In this document: positions 1 to 5,869 of the stretch, piece by piece | How the letters are laid out: each line of letters opens with the position of its first letter | Position numbering within the stretch: position 1 is the first letter of the stretch | Origin: a bacterium | GTDB lineage: Bacteria; Patescibacteriota; Minisyncoccia; UBA6257; GWB1-50-10 | Direction: 5' to 3' | Length of the DNA stretch: 7,408 bases | Assembly (NCBI GenBank): GCA_021791135.1 | Contig: JAJYXD010000011.1 | Location: 3,035-10,442 of the forward strand | The notes under the pieces: generated by a model | Told to the model about the DNA's origin: nothing | Seen by the model: the letters and a program-made list of their open reading frames with translations, nothing else | Database searches by the model: none | Translations under genes and position numbers: made by a program

Positions 1-1
1 G

Positions 2-517
2 TTGGCTTTCAATCCGAGCGGGTATCACCTCCGCCACAACCGCGGCGGAATACTTCGTGCGCTTAAAGATCTCTCTTTTCTCGTGTTGAATGAAGAGGAG
101 GCGGCGCTTCTCACGGGCATTCCTTTCGTTCGTGAGCGGGAGGTGTTCCAGAAGCTCGACAAACTTACTCCGGGCGTTCTCGCCGTTACAAACGGAGACA
201 AAGGAGTGACGGTTTCCGACGGGAAGCATGTGTACCGCGCCGGCGTTTTCGGGGAAAAGAAACTAATAGATAGGACCGGTGCGGGCGACGCATTCGGTTC
301 CGGATTCGTCGCGGGACTCCTTCGTTCCGGGATCGTAAAAAAGAACATGCATACCGCTTCTCAATCGCAGATTGCCGCCGCCATTCGTTTTGCGACCGCG
401 AATGCGACTTCGGTCGTGGAACATCTCGGTGCGACCGAGGGGATTCTCAAGAAGAAGGAGTTTGAAGCCGCTCCGAGGTGGAAAAGTCTGAAGGTAAAAG
501 TCACTACCGTAGTATGA
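2..517 (+). CDS. PfkB-family carbohydrate kinase, 3' fragment
   Basis: This is the C-terminal half of a PfkB/ribokinase-superfamily kinase, which uses ATP to phosphorylate a sugar, sugar phosphate or nucleoside. The gene starts before the window, so the first codon here (TTG) is read as an internal Leu. In the 171 visible residues I see FNPS at 3-6, typical of the central strand, LNEEEAALLTG at 29-39 (the N..E motif linked to Mg/phosphate binding), the strand VLAVTNGDKGV at 59-69, and the second PfkB signature DRTGAGDAFGSG at 90-101. In that signature GAGD forms the anion hole and Asp96 is the expected catalytic base. A typical member has about 300 residues, so roughly 130 are missing. Substrate cannot be assigned because the N-terminal sugar-binding part is absent. 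The stop codon overlaps the next start (ATGA, 514-517), and a class II aldolase lies downstream, so a sugar-phosphate substrate is plausible but inferred. Confidence 0.9.
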   Translation: MAFNPSGYHLRHNRGGILRALKDLSFLVLNEEEAALLTGIPFVREREVFQKLDKLTPGVLAVTNGDKGVTVSDGKHVYRAGVFGEKKLIDRTGAGDAFGSGFVAGLLRSGIVKKNMHTASQSQIAAAIRFATANATSVVEHLGATEGILKKKEFEAAPRWKSLKVKVTTVV

Positions 518-1770
518 CCGACGCCGCGGAGAAAATAGCCCAGATATTGAGGGCCGACAAGCACTCTCTTTTGAAGATTCAGTCGCATCTCTCCGAGGTG
601 ACGAGAAAGGAAGGCGCATTGGACGAGATAATCAAGAAAAACGCAGCGCTTGTCGAAGACAGGCTTTCGCGGCTCGGCGTCCCGAAGGACGCAAAGGCAA
701 AAGAAGTATATGACGCGCTGATTTCAAAGATCGAGAGCGACAACCATCTCATCTCCGAGGCGTTCGGAAGTCCTTCTCTCGAAAAATCGGGTCACTGCGC
801 CGAGGTGCTTGAGGTCGTGAAGACGGTTGCCGCAACCAATCACGGTTTTTTTCTAAAAAAAGAGAAGGCGATCGAGTTTTTAAAACATGAGCCGCCCCGG
901 GACGTGATGCGCTACCTCGGGTACTCCTCGGTTGACAAGATGCTCGCGCACGAAGATTTGTTCGAGGTTATGAGCGCGCTTCGTTTCGTTGAAGGAAGCG
1001 ACTGGCTGAATGACGTGTTTTTCAAACAATACGAGACGCTTACGCCGAACGATTTCGAGCGCCGCGAGATCGTCGTGCGGGTCTTGCCCGAACGATGGAA
1101 CGAAGTTGCCGAATCGTTCGTGAGAAAGAAGTGGCACAACATAAGCCACCTGAAAGAGATGGGAGTGGTATTCGTGATACCCGTGTGCCTTGGCATCTCG
1201 GGAGAACTTTTAAGGATGATAAATTTGGTATTTCACTATCTTCACGAGGTTCCGTTCTACTCCGGTGTGTTTTTGAAAATCGCCGAGTTTCCGGAAACCT
1301 TCGCCGCGAATCTGATCTCGCTTCTTCGAGGCGATGTTCCCGATCGGCATTTTCCGGAAAATCATAAGACGCTCTGGCTTGTGGTGCAGCGCTACTTGGC
1401 GAAAGATGACGAGAACGACTGGCGGCTTTTCGTACCGCACGTGAATCCGGAAGCGATCCACTGGAAAAAAGCGGGAGAAGATCTCATGAGGTTAGGAGAG
1501 GCACTCGACGGGAAAACGATTGATCTTTCATTTTGGAAAGAACTGGACTGGGTAGGTGATTATTTTAAGGATGAACTGGGAAACAATACGCTCGTCAGCT
1601 TTAATATCGTCGATACCGTGATGAGTTTGGTGAAGGAGAAAGATATGATCAAATATCTTTATCATCACGAAGAGGCGCTGTGGAACGAGGTTTTTGCGGC
1701 GCACTTTTCTTACGAGGAGCTTGAAAAATTCGCGAAAGAATATCTGCTTCAGGGATACTTCGAAGTCTAG
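514..1770 (+). CDS. Conserved-looking hypothetical protein coupled to PfkB kinase
   Basis: A 418-residue protein I cannot assign to a characterised family. I chose ATG 514 because it overlaps the kinase stop as ATGA, the classic arrangement for translational coupling. The in-frame GTG at 478 would lie inside the kinase gene. The sequence is charged and looks mainly helical and soluble. There is no signal peptide, and the only notably hydrophobic stretch (about 218-242) is interrupted and not convincing as a membrane span. Residues 1-75 are rich in Lys/Glu heptad-like helices. Residues 126-165 contain a motif-like block (MRYLGYSSVDKML, then EDLFEVMSALRFVEG). The C-terminus (about 335-418) is acidic and aromatic. 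There are few Cys and no nucleotide-binding or metal-binding signature that I recognise. Tight coupling to a kinase and co-transcription with an aldolase suggest a carbohydrate-linked role, possibly a partner of the kinase, but this rests on context alone. Confidence 0.85.
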   Translation: MTDAAEKIAQILRADKHSLLKIQSHLSEVTRKEGALDEIIKKNAALVEDRLSRLGVPKDAKAKEVYDALISKIESDNHLISEAFGSPSLEKSGHCAEVLEVVKTVAATNHGFFLKKEKAIEFLKHEPPRDVMRYLGYSSVDKMLAHEDLFEVMSALRFVEGSDWLNDVFFKQYETLTPNDFERREIVVRVLPERWNEVAESFVRKKWHNISHLKEMGVVFVIPVCLGISGELLRMINLVFHYLHEVPFYSGVFLKIAEFPETFAANLISLLRGDVPDRHFPENHKTLWLVVQRYLAKDDENDWRLFVPHVNPEAIHWKKAGEDLMRLGEALDGKTIDLSFWKELDWVGDYFKDELGNNTLVSFNIVDTVMSLVKEKDMIKYLYHHEEALWNEVFAAHFSYEELEKFAKEYLLQGYFEV

Positions 1771-1772
1771 TG

Positions 1773-2171
1773 ATGGGATTCTCGGTCGAGGCGTTACTCG
1801 TAATTCTTGTCTCCGGCCTCTGTATCGGCTGGCTCGCCGAGTTTTCTTACCGGTCGTTGGAGAAGGAAAAAATCGTGTGGCCGTTGTTCGTGAACGTATA
1901 TATGTACGGGTGTACCGCGGTTGCTTCGTATCTTCTCTATTTGTATAACGCACCCACCGTCACGGTGATTCTCGTGCTTTTCTTCGTTACTACGGGCATA
2001 GAACTCGGAACGGGCTATCTGTTTTTGAGGTTCAAAAAAGTCCGCCTCTGGGATTACTCCGAAAATGTATATAACTACAAGGGAATCATTTGTGCGGAAT
2101 TTTCTTTGTATTGGCTTGGCGCGGCGCTCCTGTATTATTACGTCGTTTTACCGAGCATAGTAGGTGTATAA
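1773..2171 (+). CDS. CmpB-like membrane protein (putative ABC-transporter type IV family)
   Basis: A 132-residue integral membrane protein with four predicted helices at about 5-25, 37-57, 61-83 and 105-127. It resembles the small family named CmpB/putative ABC-transporter type IV. The markers are a Trp-Leu-Ala-Glu end to helix 1, a helix-3 Glu (E77, in TGIELGTGYLF) and the block LWDYSENVYNYKGIICAEFS (92-111), which corresponds to the family's WDYS...N..G.ic motif. Molecular function is not established for the family, and no ABC ATPase is seen in the window, so the transporter name should be taken lightly. ATG 1773 starts 2 nt after the stop of the upstream gene. An in-frame GTG at 1770 overlaps that stop and is a possible alternative. 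The gene sits inside the kinase-aldolase operon. Confidence 0.75.
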   Translation: MGFSVEALLVILVSGLCIGWLAEFSYRSLEKEKIVWPLFVNVYMYGCTAVASYLLYLYNAPTVTVILVLFFVTTGIELGTGYLFLRFKKVRLWDYSENVYNYKGIICAEFSLYWLGAALLYYYVVLPSIVGV

Positions 2172-2172
2172 T
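2167..2172 (+). promoter_or_regulatory. Possible internal -10 box before the AT-rich membrane gene
   Basis: A perfect TATAAT overlaps the stop codon of the CmpB-like gene, with ATG of the next gene starting 7 nt after the box. A transcript from it would begin at or next to the ATG, giving leaderless mRNA. The -35 region (about 2143-2150) has no good TTGACA match, so this may be chance in AT-rich DNA. Confidence 0.35.
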
Positions 2173-2178
2173 AGAAAT

Positions 2179-2556
2179 ATGAAAACCTTCTTTAAGCCAA
2201 CAGGAATAAAGATAGTAACAACAGTATTTTTTCTCCTCGTGCTTTTAAGTCTTCCGTTTCCACCCGCGGCGGATAGTGTAACTTATGGATATCCTTTCAC
2301 GTTCCGTGAGTATACCGGATTTTCAATACATGGATTAGGGAAAGAGGAATGCAACCCGCGTCTTGTAGGAGAATGTTCGGCTACCCTTCAATGGAACTAT
2401 CCTGCGTTGGTTGTCGATGTTGTATTGTTTGCAGTGATTGGTTGGTTTCTGGGTTTCTGTTTAGAGAAACTTTTCGAAAAATTCCCAGCCACGCGATTTA
2501 TTTTATTACTGATAATTCTCATTATTCTCATTCTTGAATTTCTTGGTAATATCTAA
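2179..2556 (+). CDS. Hypothetical three-helix membrane protein, AT-rich gene
   Basis: A 125-residue protein of no family I recognise. Hydrophobic segments lie at about 10-31 (signal-anchor-like, preceded by Lys), 75-95 and 105-122, the last almost pure Leu/Ile. The loop between helices 1 and 2 (32-74) should face outward under the positive-inside rule. It carries two cysteines (C58, C66) that could form a disulfide, with C94 in helix 2. The start ATG 2179 is preferred over the GTG at 2164, because that GTG lies within the preceding gene and adds only five residues. G+C is about 39% by hand count, clearly below the aldolase gene, where stretches reach about 60%. This makes it a candidate late arrival in the operon. 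The stop is 3 nt before the aldolase start, so it is probably co-transcribed. Confidence 0.75.
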   Translation: MKTFFKPTGIKIVTTVFFLLVLLSLPFPPAADSVTYGYPFTFREYTGFSIHGLGKEECNPRLVGECSATLQWNYPALVVDVVLFAVIGWFLGFCLEKLFEKFPATRFILLLIILIILILEFLGNI

Positions 2557-2559
2557 TCT

Positions 2560-3441
2560 ATGAAATCGTTAAGAGAAGTTATAAAAGAAGTAGAGCAAAA
2601 GAAAACCGCAATCGGACATTTCAATGTTTCGAACCTTGAACAGCTGAAAGCGGTGGCGAATGCGGCCGGAAACTTAAACCTCCCCGTTATCGTCGGCGTT
2701 TCGGAGGGTGAGCGGGAGTATATCGGAATCCCGCAGATCGTCTCACTCGTGAAAAACTATCGTGCGCAGGGGATTCGAATGTATTTGAACGCCGACCATA
2801 CCCGTTCCCTTGAGAATGTGGAAAAGGCGGCATGCGCCGGGTTCGATTCCGTCATCTTTGATGCGGCAAACCTCCCGTTTGAAGAAAATGTGCGAAATAC
2901 CATCGATGCGAGGAATTTCATAAAAAAATACTCGTCGTGGCGGCACAAAATTTTATTCGAAGGGGAGTTGGGATATATAGGAACTTCTTCGGAGATTCGA
3001 ACCGCACTTCCGGAAGGGGCGGCTGTACGACCGGAAGATCTCACAAAACCTGAAGAAGCGCTCAAATTTGTGAAGGCGACAGGCGTCAATATGCTCGCCC
3101 CCGCAGTCGGAAACGTACATGGTATGTTCGCGAATATGCCCGATCCCGGACTTGATCTTGAAAGAATTAAAGCGATACGAGACGCGGTGAGAATCCCGCT
3201 CGTGCTCCACGGCGGATCGGGAAATACCGACGCGGATTTCAGGGGCGCCATCGATGCCGGAATATCGATCATTCACATCTCAACCGAGTTACGGGTCGCA
3301 TGGCGGAAGGCGCTTGAGGAGACCTTGAAAAGCAACCCGAACGAAGTGGCTCCCTATGAACTCATGCCCGGAGTAATCAAAGCGGTTCAGAATGTGGTGG
3401 AGCGTAGAATGAGGCTTTTTGCGGATCTCCCTTCTTCGTAA
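2560..3441 (+). CDS. fba: Class II fructose/tagatose-bisphosphate aldolase family protein
   Basis: A 293-residue zinc-dependent class II aldolase, expected to cleave or form fructose 1,6-bisphosphate (or a related ketose bisphosphate) via dihydroxyacetone phosphate and glyceraldehyde 3-phosphate in the cytoplasm. Family marks in order are GHFNVSNLEQL (19-29), NADH (77-80; Asp79 as expected catalytic acid, His80 as Zn ligand), FDSVIFDAANLPFEENV (95-111), GELGYIG (135-141), VGNVHGMF (183-190; His187 as ligand), LVLHGGSG (214-221; His217 as ligand) and HISTELRVAW (239-248). Length is normal for the shorter GatY/bacillary-type branch. Two motif changes stand out. The usual LHxDH is LNADH here. 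The usual K-x-N-[IV]-x-T phosphate-binding motif reads I-x-H-I-S-T, with His239 in place of Asn. Exact substrate is therefore uncertain. The ATG is 3 nt past the upstream stop, and no Shine-Dalgarno is visible. It is the last gene before a terminator and shares its operon with a PfkB kinase. Confidence 0.88.
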   Translation: MKSLREVIKEVEQKKTAIGHFNVSNLEQLKAVANAAGNLNLPVIVGVSEGEREYIGIPQIVSLVKNYRAQGIRMYLNADHTRSLENVEKAACAGFDSVIFDAANLPFEENVRNTIDARNFIKKYSSWRHKILFEGELGYIGTSSEIRTALPEGAAVRPEDLTKPEEALKFVKATGVNMLAPAVGNVHGMFANMPDPGLDLERIKAIRDAVRIPLVLHGGSGNTDADFRGAIDAGISIIHISTELRVAWRKALEETLKSNPNEVAPYELMPGVIKAVQNVVERRMRLFADLPSS

Positions 3442-3558
3442 CTCATAATATTACCACCCCATCCTCGCAGAGTATTTTCATGAAGCGGGAAAAAGTTTTA
3501 AGAGTTTTGTATGGCGTCCCCCTTCCTTTTTTCTTGAAGATGCGTTTGTAATCTTTTA
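3442..3558 (+). other. Aldolase 3' untranslated region with a doubtful 23-codon ORF
   Basis: This 117-nt stretch separates the aldolase stop from the terminator. It contains one small ORF, ATG 3480 to TAA 3551, for a 23-residue basic and hydrophobic peptide beginning MKREKVLRVLYG. It has no Shine-Dalgarno, and codon statistics cannot help at this length, so I do not call it a gene. It may simply be the 3' UTR of the operon. Confidence 0.3.
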
Positions 3559-3589
3559 GGGCTTTCGATTTTTCGAAAGCCCGTTTTTT
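3559..3589 (+). terminator. Rho-independent terminator after the kinase-aldolase operon
   Basis: A perfect 10-bp stem (GGGCTTTCGA at 3559-3568, TCGAAAGCCC at 3573-3582) with a TTTT loop is followed by G and six T. On the minus strand the hairpin is not followed by a T tract, so it works for + transcription only. It insulates the release factor promoter that begins immediately after it. Confidence 0.92.
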
Positions 3590-3590
3590 C

Positions 3591-3620
3591 TTGTGCTCCG
3601 AGGCCTCTTTTTGCTATAAC
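3591..3620 (+). promoter_or_regulatory. Release factor promoter, extended -10
   Basis: TTGTGC (3591-3596), an 18-nt spacer and TATAAC (3615-3620), preceded by the extended -10 dinucleotide TG at 3612-3613. Transcription should begin about 3626-3628, just 2-4 nt before ATG 3630, so the mRNA would be leaderless or nearly so. A second box, TATACT at 3621-3626, is also present. The TTG at 3591 that would open a longer reading frame is best read as this -35 element. Confidence 0.65.
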
Positions 3621-3629
3621 TATACTGTT

Positions 3630-4370
3630 ATGGATCAGACGGCAGTAAAAAAAGTGATTCTTGAAGTTCGCGCGGGCACGGGCGGCGACGAAGCGGCGCT
3701 CTTTGCGGGAGATCTCGTGCGAATGTACCAGCGCTACTCGGGGAAAAGGGGATGGAGATTCGTTATCCTTGATGCGAGCGAGAGCGGCGCGCGCGGCTAT
3801 AAGACGCTCGTCGCCGAGATTGAAGGAGAAGGAGCGTACGAGGCGTTCAGAAACGAATCGGGGGTGCACCGCGTGCAGCGCGTTCCCGAGACGGAACGAC
3901 AGGGAAGAGTGCACACCTCGACCGCGTCGGTGGCCGTACTGCCGATTGTCGAGGCGAAGGAGGTACAGATCAAGGACAGCGATCTTGAGGTAACATTCTC
4001 TCGCGCCGGAGGACCCGGGGGACAGAATGTGAACAAAGTTGAGACCGCAGTACGCATTCTTCATAGACCGACGGGAATCGTCGTCTCGATGCGGGAAGAA
4101 CGATCCCAGCACGCGAATCGCGAGAAGGCGATGGAGGTGCTCCGCTCGAAACTTTTCGAGATCCAGCGCGAGCAGGCGGTCGGATCGGTGGATCAAATAC
4201 GGAAAGAACAGATCGGTTCCGCCGAACGCTCCGAGAAAATAAGAACGTACAACTTTCCCGAAGACAGAATTACCGATCATCGGATCGGCAAAAAATGGCA
4301 CAATATTGAAAAGATTCTAGAAGGCAATTTTGACCCCATCGTGGAAGCATTTCAAGGAGTGCAACGGTAG
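3630..4370 (+). CDS. prfA: Peptide chain release factor 1, short form lacking domain 1
   Basis: A 246-residue class I release factor that recognises stop codons and triggers peptide release on the ribosome. It begins directly at the family's domain 2 block (VRAGTGGDEAALFAGDLVRMY, 13-33). It has the RF1-type tripeptide P86-E87-T88 in RVPETERQGRVHTS, pointing to UAA/UAG reading rather than the RF2 SPF type. The peptidyl-transferase loop GGQ is at 130-132 (GGPGGQNVNKVETAV), the target of PrmC methylation in other bacteria. The end has RTYNFPEDRITDHRI (205-219). E. coli RF1 has about 360 residues with GGQ near 233-235, so roughly 100 N-terminal residues (domain 1) are missing. The 188 nt upstream cannot encode them and contain a terminator and a promoter, so this is not a wrong start. 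It ends 1 nt before the convergent transglycosylase gene with no terminator between. Confidence 0.9.
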   Translation: MDQTAVKKVILEVRAGTGGDEAALFAGDLVRMYQRYSGKRGWRFVILDASESGARGYKTLVAEIEGEGAYEAFRNESGVHRVQRVPETERQGRVHTSTASVAVLPIVEAKEVQIKDSDLEVTFSRAGGPGGQNVNKVETAVRILHRPTGIVVSMREERSQHANREKAMEVLRSKLFEIQREQAVGSVDQIRKEQIGSAERSEKIRTYNFPEDRITDHRIGKKWHNIEKILEGNFDPIVEAFQGVQR

Positions 4371-4371
4371 C

Positions 4372-5796
4372 CTAGTTCCCGTTGCTTGCATTTAACGTAT
4401 CAATATCGTCTTGGAACTCGTTCGCGCGATCCACAACGGGTTGTCCGTACCAGAAGCGGTAGGTGTACCAGCTTCCTCCCGAGTAGTATTTTGCCGCCGC
4501 GCACCGTTCAAGGAGTGTCTGGTAGGAGACAGCACTCTTGTTGGCGTTCGCATAACTGACACAACTTTGCGAGGCTAAAAGATCCTGCATGTAGAGTCCC
4601 GTAGCGACGAATGCGTCCGAGTTGTTCCAAGGGTTTGGCGGCGTGTTGCCCGTCACTTTCGATATGGCGGCTGAATAGAGTTTCCACGTTGAAGGAATAA
4701 ATTGTGCGGGACCCATTGCACCGCCATAGGCGCCATGGCTATTGGCACAGGAGACATACGCGGATTGAGAAGTCGGATCAATACCGAGTTTTCCGAGAAG
4801 TTCGAGGAAATAGGGTACATCACGCGTCGGATGCATGGCAGTTTTGTAAGAACACCTCCCTACGTTTTTCCCGAGCTTGGATTCTCTGTCGAGAATTGCG
4901 AGGGTGAGCGCAGCTCGTACACCGGTCGCACCCTCGGCAAGTTTTGCATAGTTATACGCCTTTTCGAAGGTCAGTTCGCCGCCGCCCAGGAGTTCGAATA
5001 TCCTGCTTCTGATTTGGGCTGCGGTTGCTTTCGTCTGAGTCAGAATTTTTTGATATTCCGATTCCTTTCCTTTCGTGACCTTAAGAAGAGTCGACTTCTG
5101 TTGTTGTGTCGATTGGAGTCCCGTTTTCTGGGACTGTTGAATCGCAATCAGATTTTCCGTGTCGCTTTTCTCGGTGGAGAGCTGCTGTTTCTGTTCGAGA
5201 AGCTGCTGGCGCAGCCGCACAATCTCGTTCAACGCAACTCGAATATTGTCCTGGAGCAGGGTGATATTGTTCAGATTTCCGAAAAAGTCGGAAAGGCGGT
5301 TGTTGGAGAGAAGAATTTCCATCGTGCTCTCCCGATCCGCCTCGTAAAGTGCCTGAAGCGAATCTCCAAGCGCGGTCTTGTGCCCGTCAATCTGATTTTC
5401 CGTCTGGTTAATTTGCTGCTGCGTCGTACCTATGTCTTTATTGAGTTGTTGAAGTTGTACGTTGATCGCCTTGATCTGAAGATTCAACTTGGAAATCTTC
5501 GCATTGAGCGAGCTGATTTCTCCGCTCAGACTCTTTCCTTGTTTCTGATACTCGTTGATTTTTTGCTGATTTTCTTCTATTTGCTTTTCGAGGTCGGCGA
5601 GTTGCTGCTCGAGTGCCGTCCGCTCCGATTGGGGATCACTCGGTGGCGGGATCGCAACAGTCGAGGTTGCGGTTGATGTCGCCGCGGCCCCCGCTTTAGA
5701 AATAAAAACGAAGGAAGACGCACGTGCACCCAGTGCGAGCAATACCGCTCCCAGAAGTATCGCGAGGATACCTTTGAATCGTTTTCCCATTTTCAT
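4372..5796 (-). CDS. Membrane-anchored coiled-coil lytic transglycosylase
   Basis: A 474-residue envelope protein expected to cleave the glycan strands of peptidoglycan outside the membrane. Residues 1-8 are basic and 9-27 form a signal anchor or signal peptide. A Ser/Thr/Ala/Pro linker (about 35-55) follows, then a long Gln-rich coiled coil (about 57-265) similar in layout to EnvC/PcsB-type hydrolase regulators. The C-terminal domain (about 275-460) is MltB-like. Glu305 in LAILDRESKLG is the likely catalytic acid, and GGAMGPAQFIPSTW (358-371) matches the MltB motif AGAMG.PQF.PS. Four Cys (315, 350, 412, 432) are all in the extracellular catalytic domain and could form two disulfides. The tail YGQPVVDRANEFQDDIDTL packs after the domain. 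I start at ATG 5796; a second ATG two codons on is equally possible. Two TATGAT boxes lie just upstream. Role in growth, division or cell separation is inferred from the architecture. Confidence 0.88.
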   Translation of the reverse strand: MKMGKRFKGILAILLGAVLLALGARASSFVFISKAGAAATSTATSTVAIPPPSDPQSERTALEQQLADLEKQIEENQQKINEYQKQGKSLSGEISSLNAKISKLNLQIKAINVQLQQLNKDIGTTQQQINQTENQIDGHKTALGDSLQALYEADRESTMEILLSNNRLSDFFGNLNNITLLQDNIRVALNEIVRLRQQLLEQKQQLSTEKSDTENLIAIQQSQKTGLQSTQQQKSTLLKVTKGKESEYQKILTQTKATAAQIRSRIFELLGGGELTFEKAYNYAKLAEGATGVRAALTLAILDRESKLGKNVGRCSYKTAMHPTRDVPYFLELLGKLGIDPTSQSAYVSCANSHGAYGGAMGPAQFIPSTWKLYSAAISKVTGNTPPNPWNNSDAFVATGLYMQDLLASQSCVSYANANKSAVSYQTLLERCAAAKYYSGGSWYTYRFWYGQPVVDRANEFQDDIDTLNASNGN

Positions 5797-5801
5797 TTCC
5801 T

Positions 5802-5812
5802 ATCATATCATA
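5802..5812 (-). promoter_or_regulatory. Candidate -10 region of the transglycosylase gene
   Basis: On the minus strand two overlapping TATGAT hexamers (5812-5807 and 5807-5802) lie 5-10 nt before ATG 5796, next to an AGGA (about 5801-5798) very close to the start. No good -35 is seen. The short distance again implies a very short or absent mRNA leader. Confidence 0.45.
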
Positions 5813-5842
5813 CAACGAATTCGCAGCGTATCCCGTTTCTTC

Positions 5843-5869
5843 AAAGAAAAAGACCCGTGAAGGGTCTTT
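5843..5869 (-). terminator. Rho-independent terminator of rpmE-rplY
   Basis: Read on the minus strand, an 8-bp stem AAAGACCC / GGGTCTTT (5869-5862 and 5856-5849) with loop TTCAC is followed by TTCTTT. The stem starts inside the rplY stop codon, so there is essentially no 3' untranslated spacer. It separates the ribosomal-protein operon from the transglycosylase gene on the same strand. Confidence 0.85.

Noticed and set aside
478..513. GTG 478 as start of the 418-residue protein
   Set aside because: It lies 40 nt inside the kinase gene. The ATG at 514 makes the standard ATGA coupling.
3591..3629. Longer release factor starting at TTG 3591
   Set aside because: The 13 extra residues match nothing in RF1, and the TTG forms the likely -35 box of the promoter that ends just before ATG 3630.
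3498..4301. Long open frame on the minus strand opposite prfA
   Set aside because: Its Arg/His-rich product is the mirror of conserved RF1 codons and has no family features.
3630..4370. PrfH or ArfB/YaeJ-type release factor
   Set aside because: It keeps the full codon-recognition domain with the PxT tripeptide and the RF1 C-terminal block, which ArfB lacks. No rtcB neighbour, and the RF1 similarity is much closer than PrfH.
4702..5676. Long open frame on the plus strand opposite the transglycosylase
   Set aside because: It is antisense to the Gln-rich coiled coil. The repetitive Leu/Arg product follows from that codon use and crosses the catalytic motifs.
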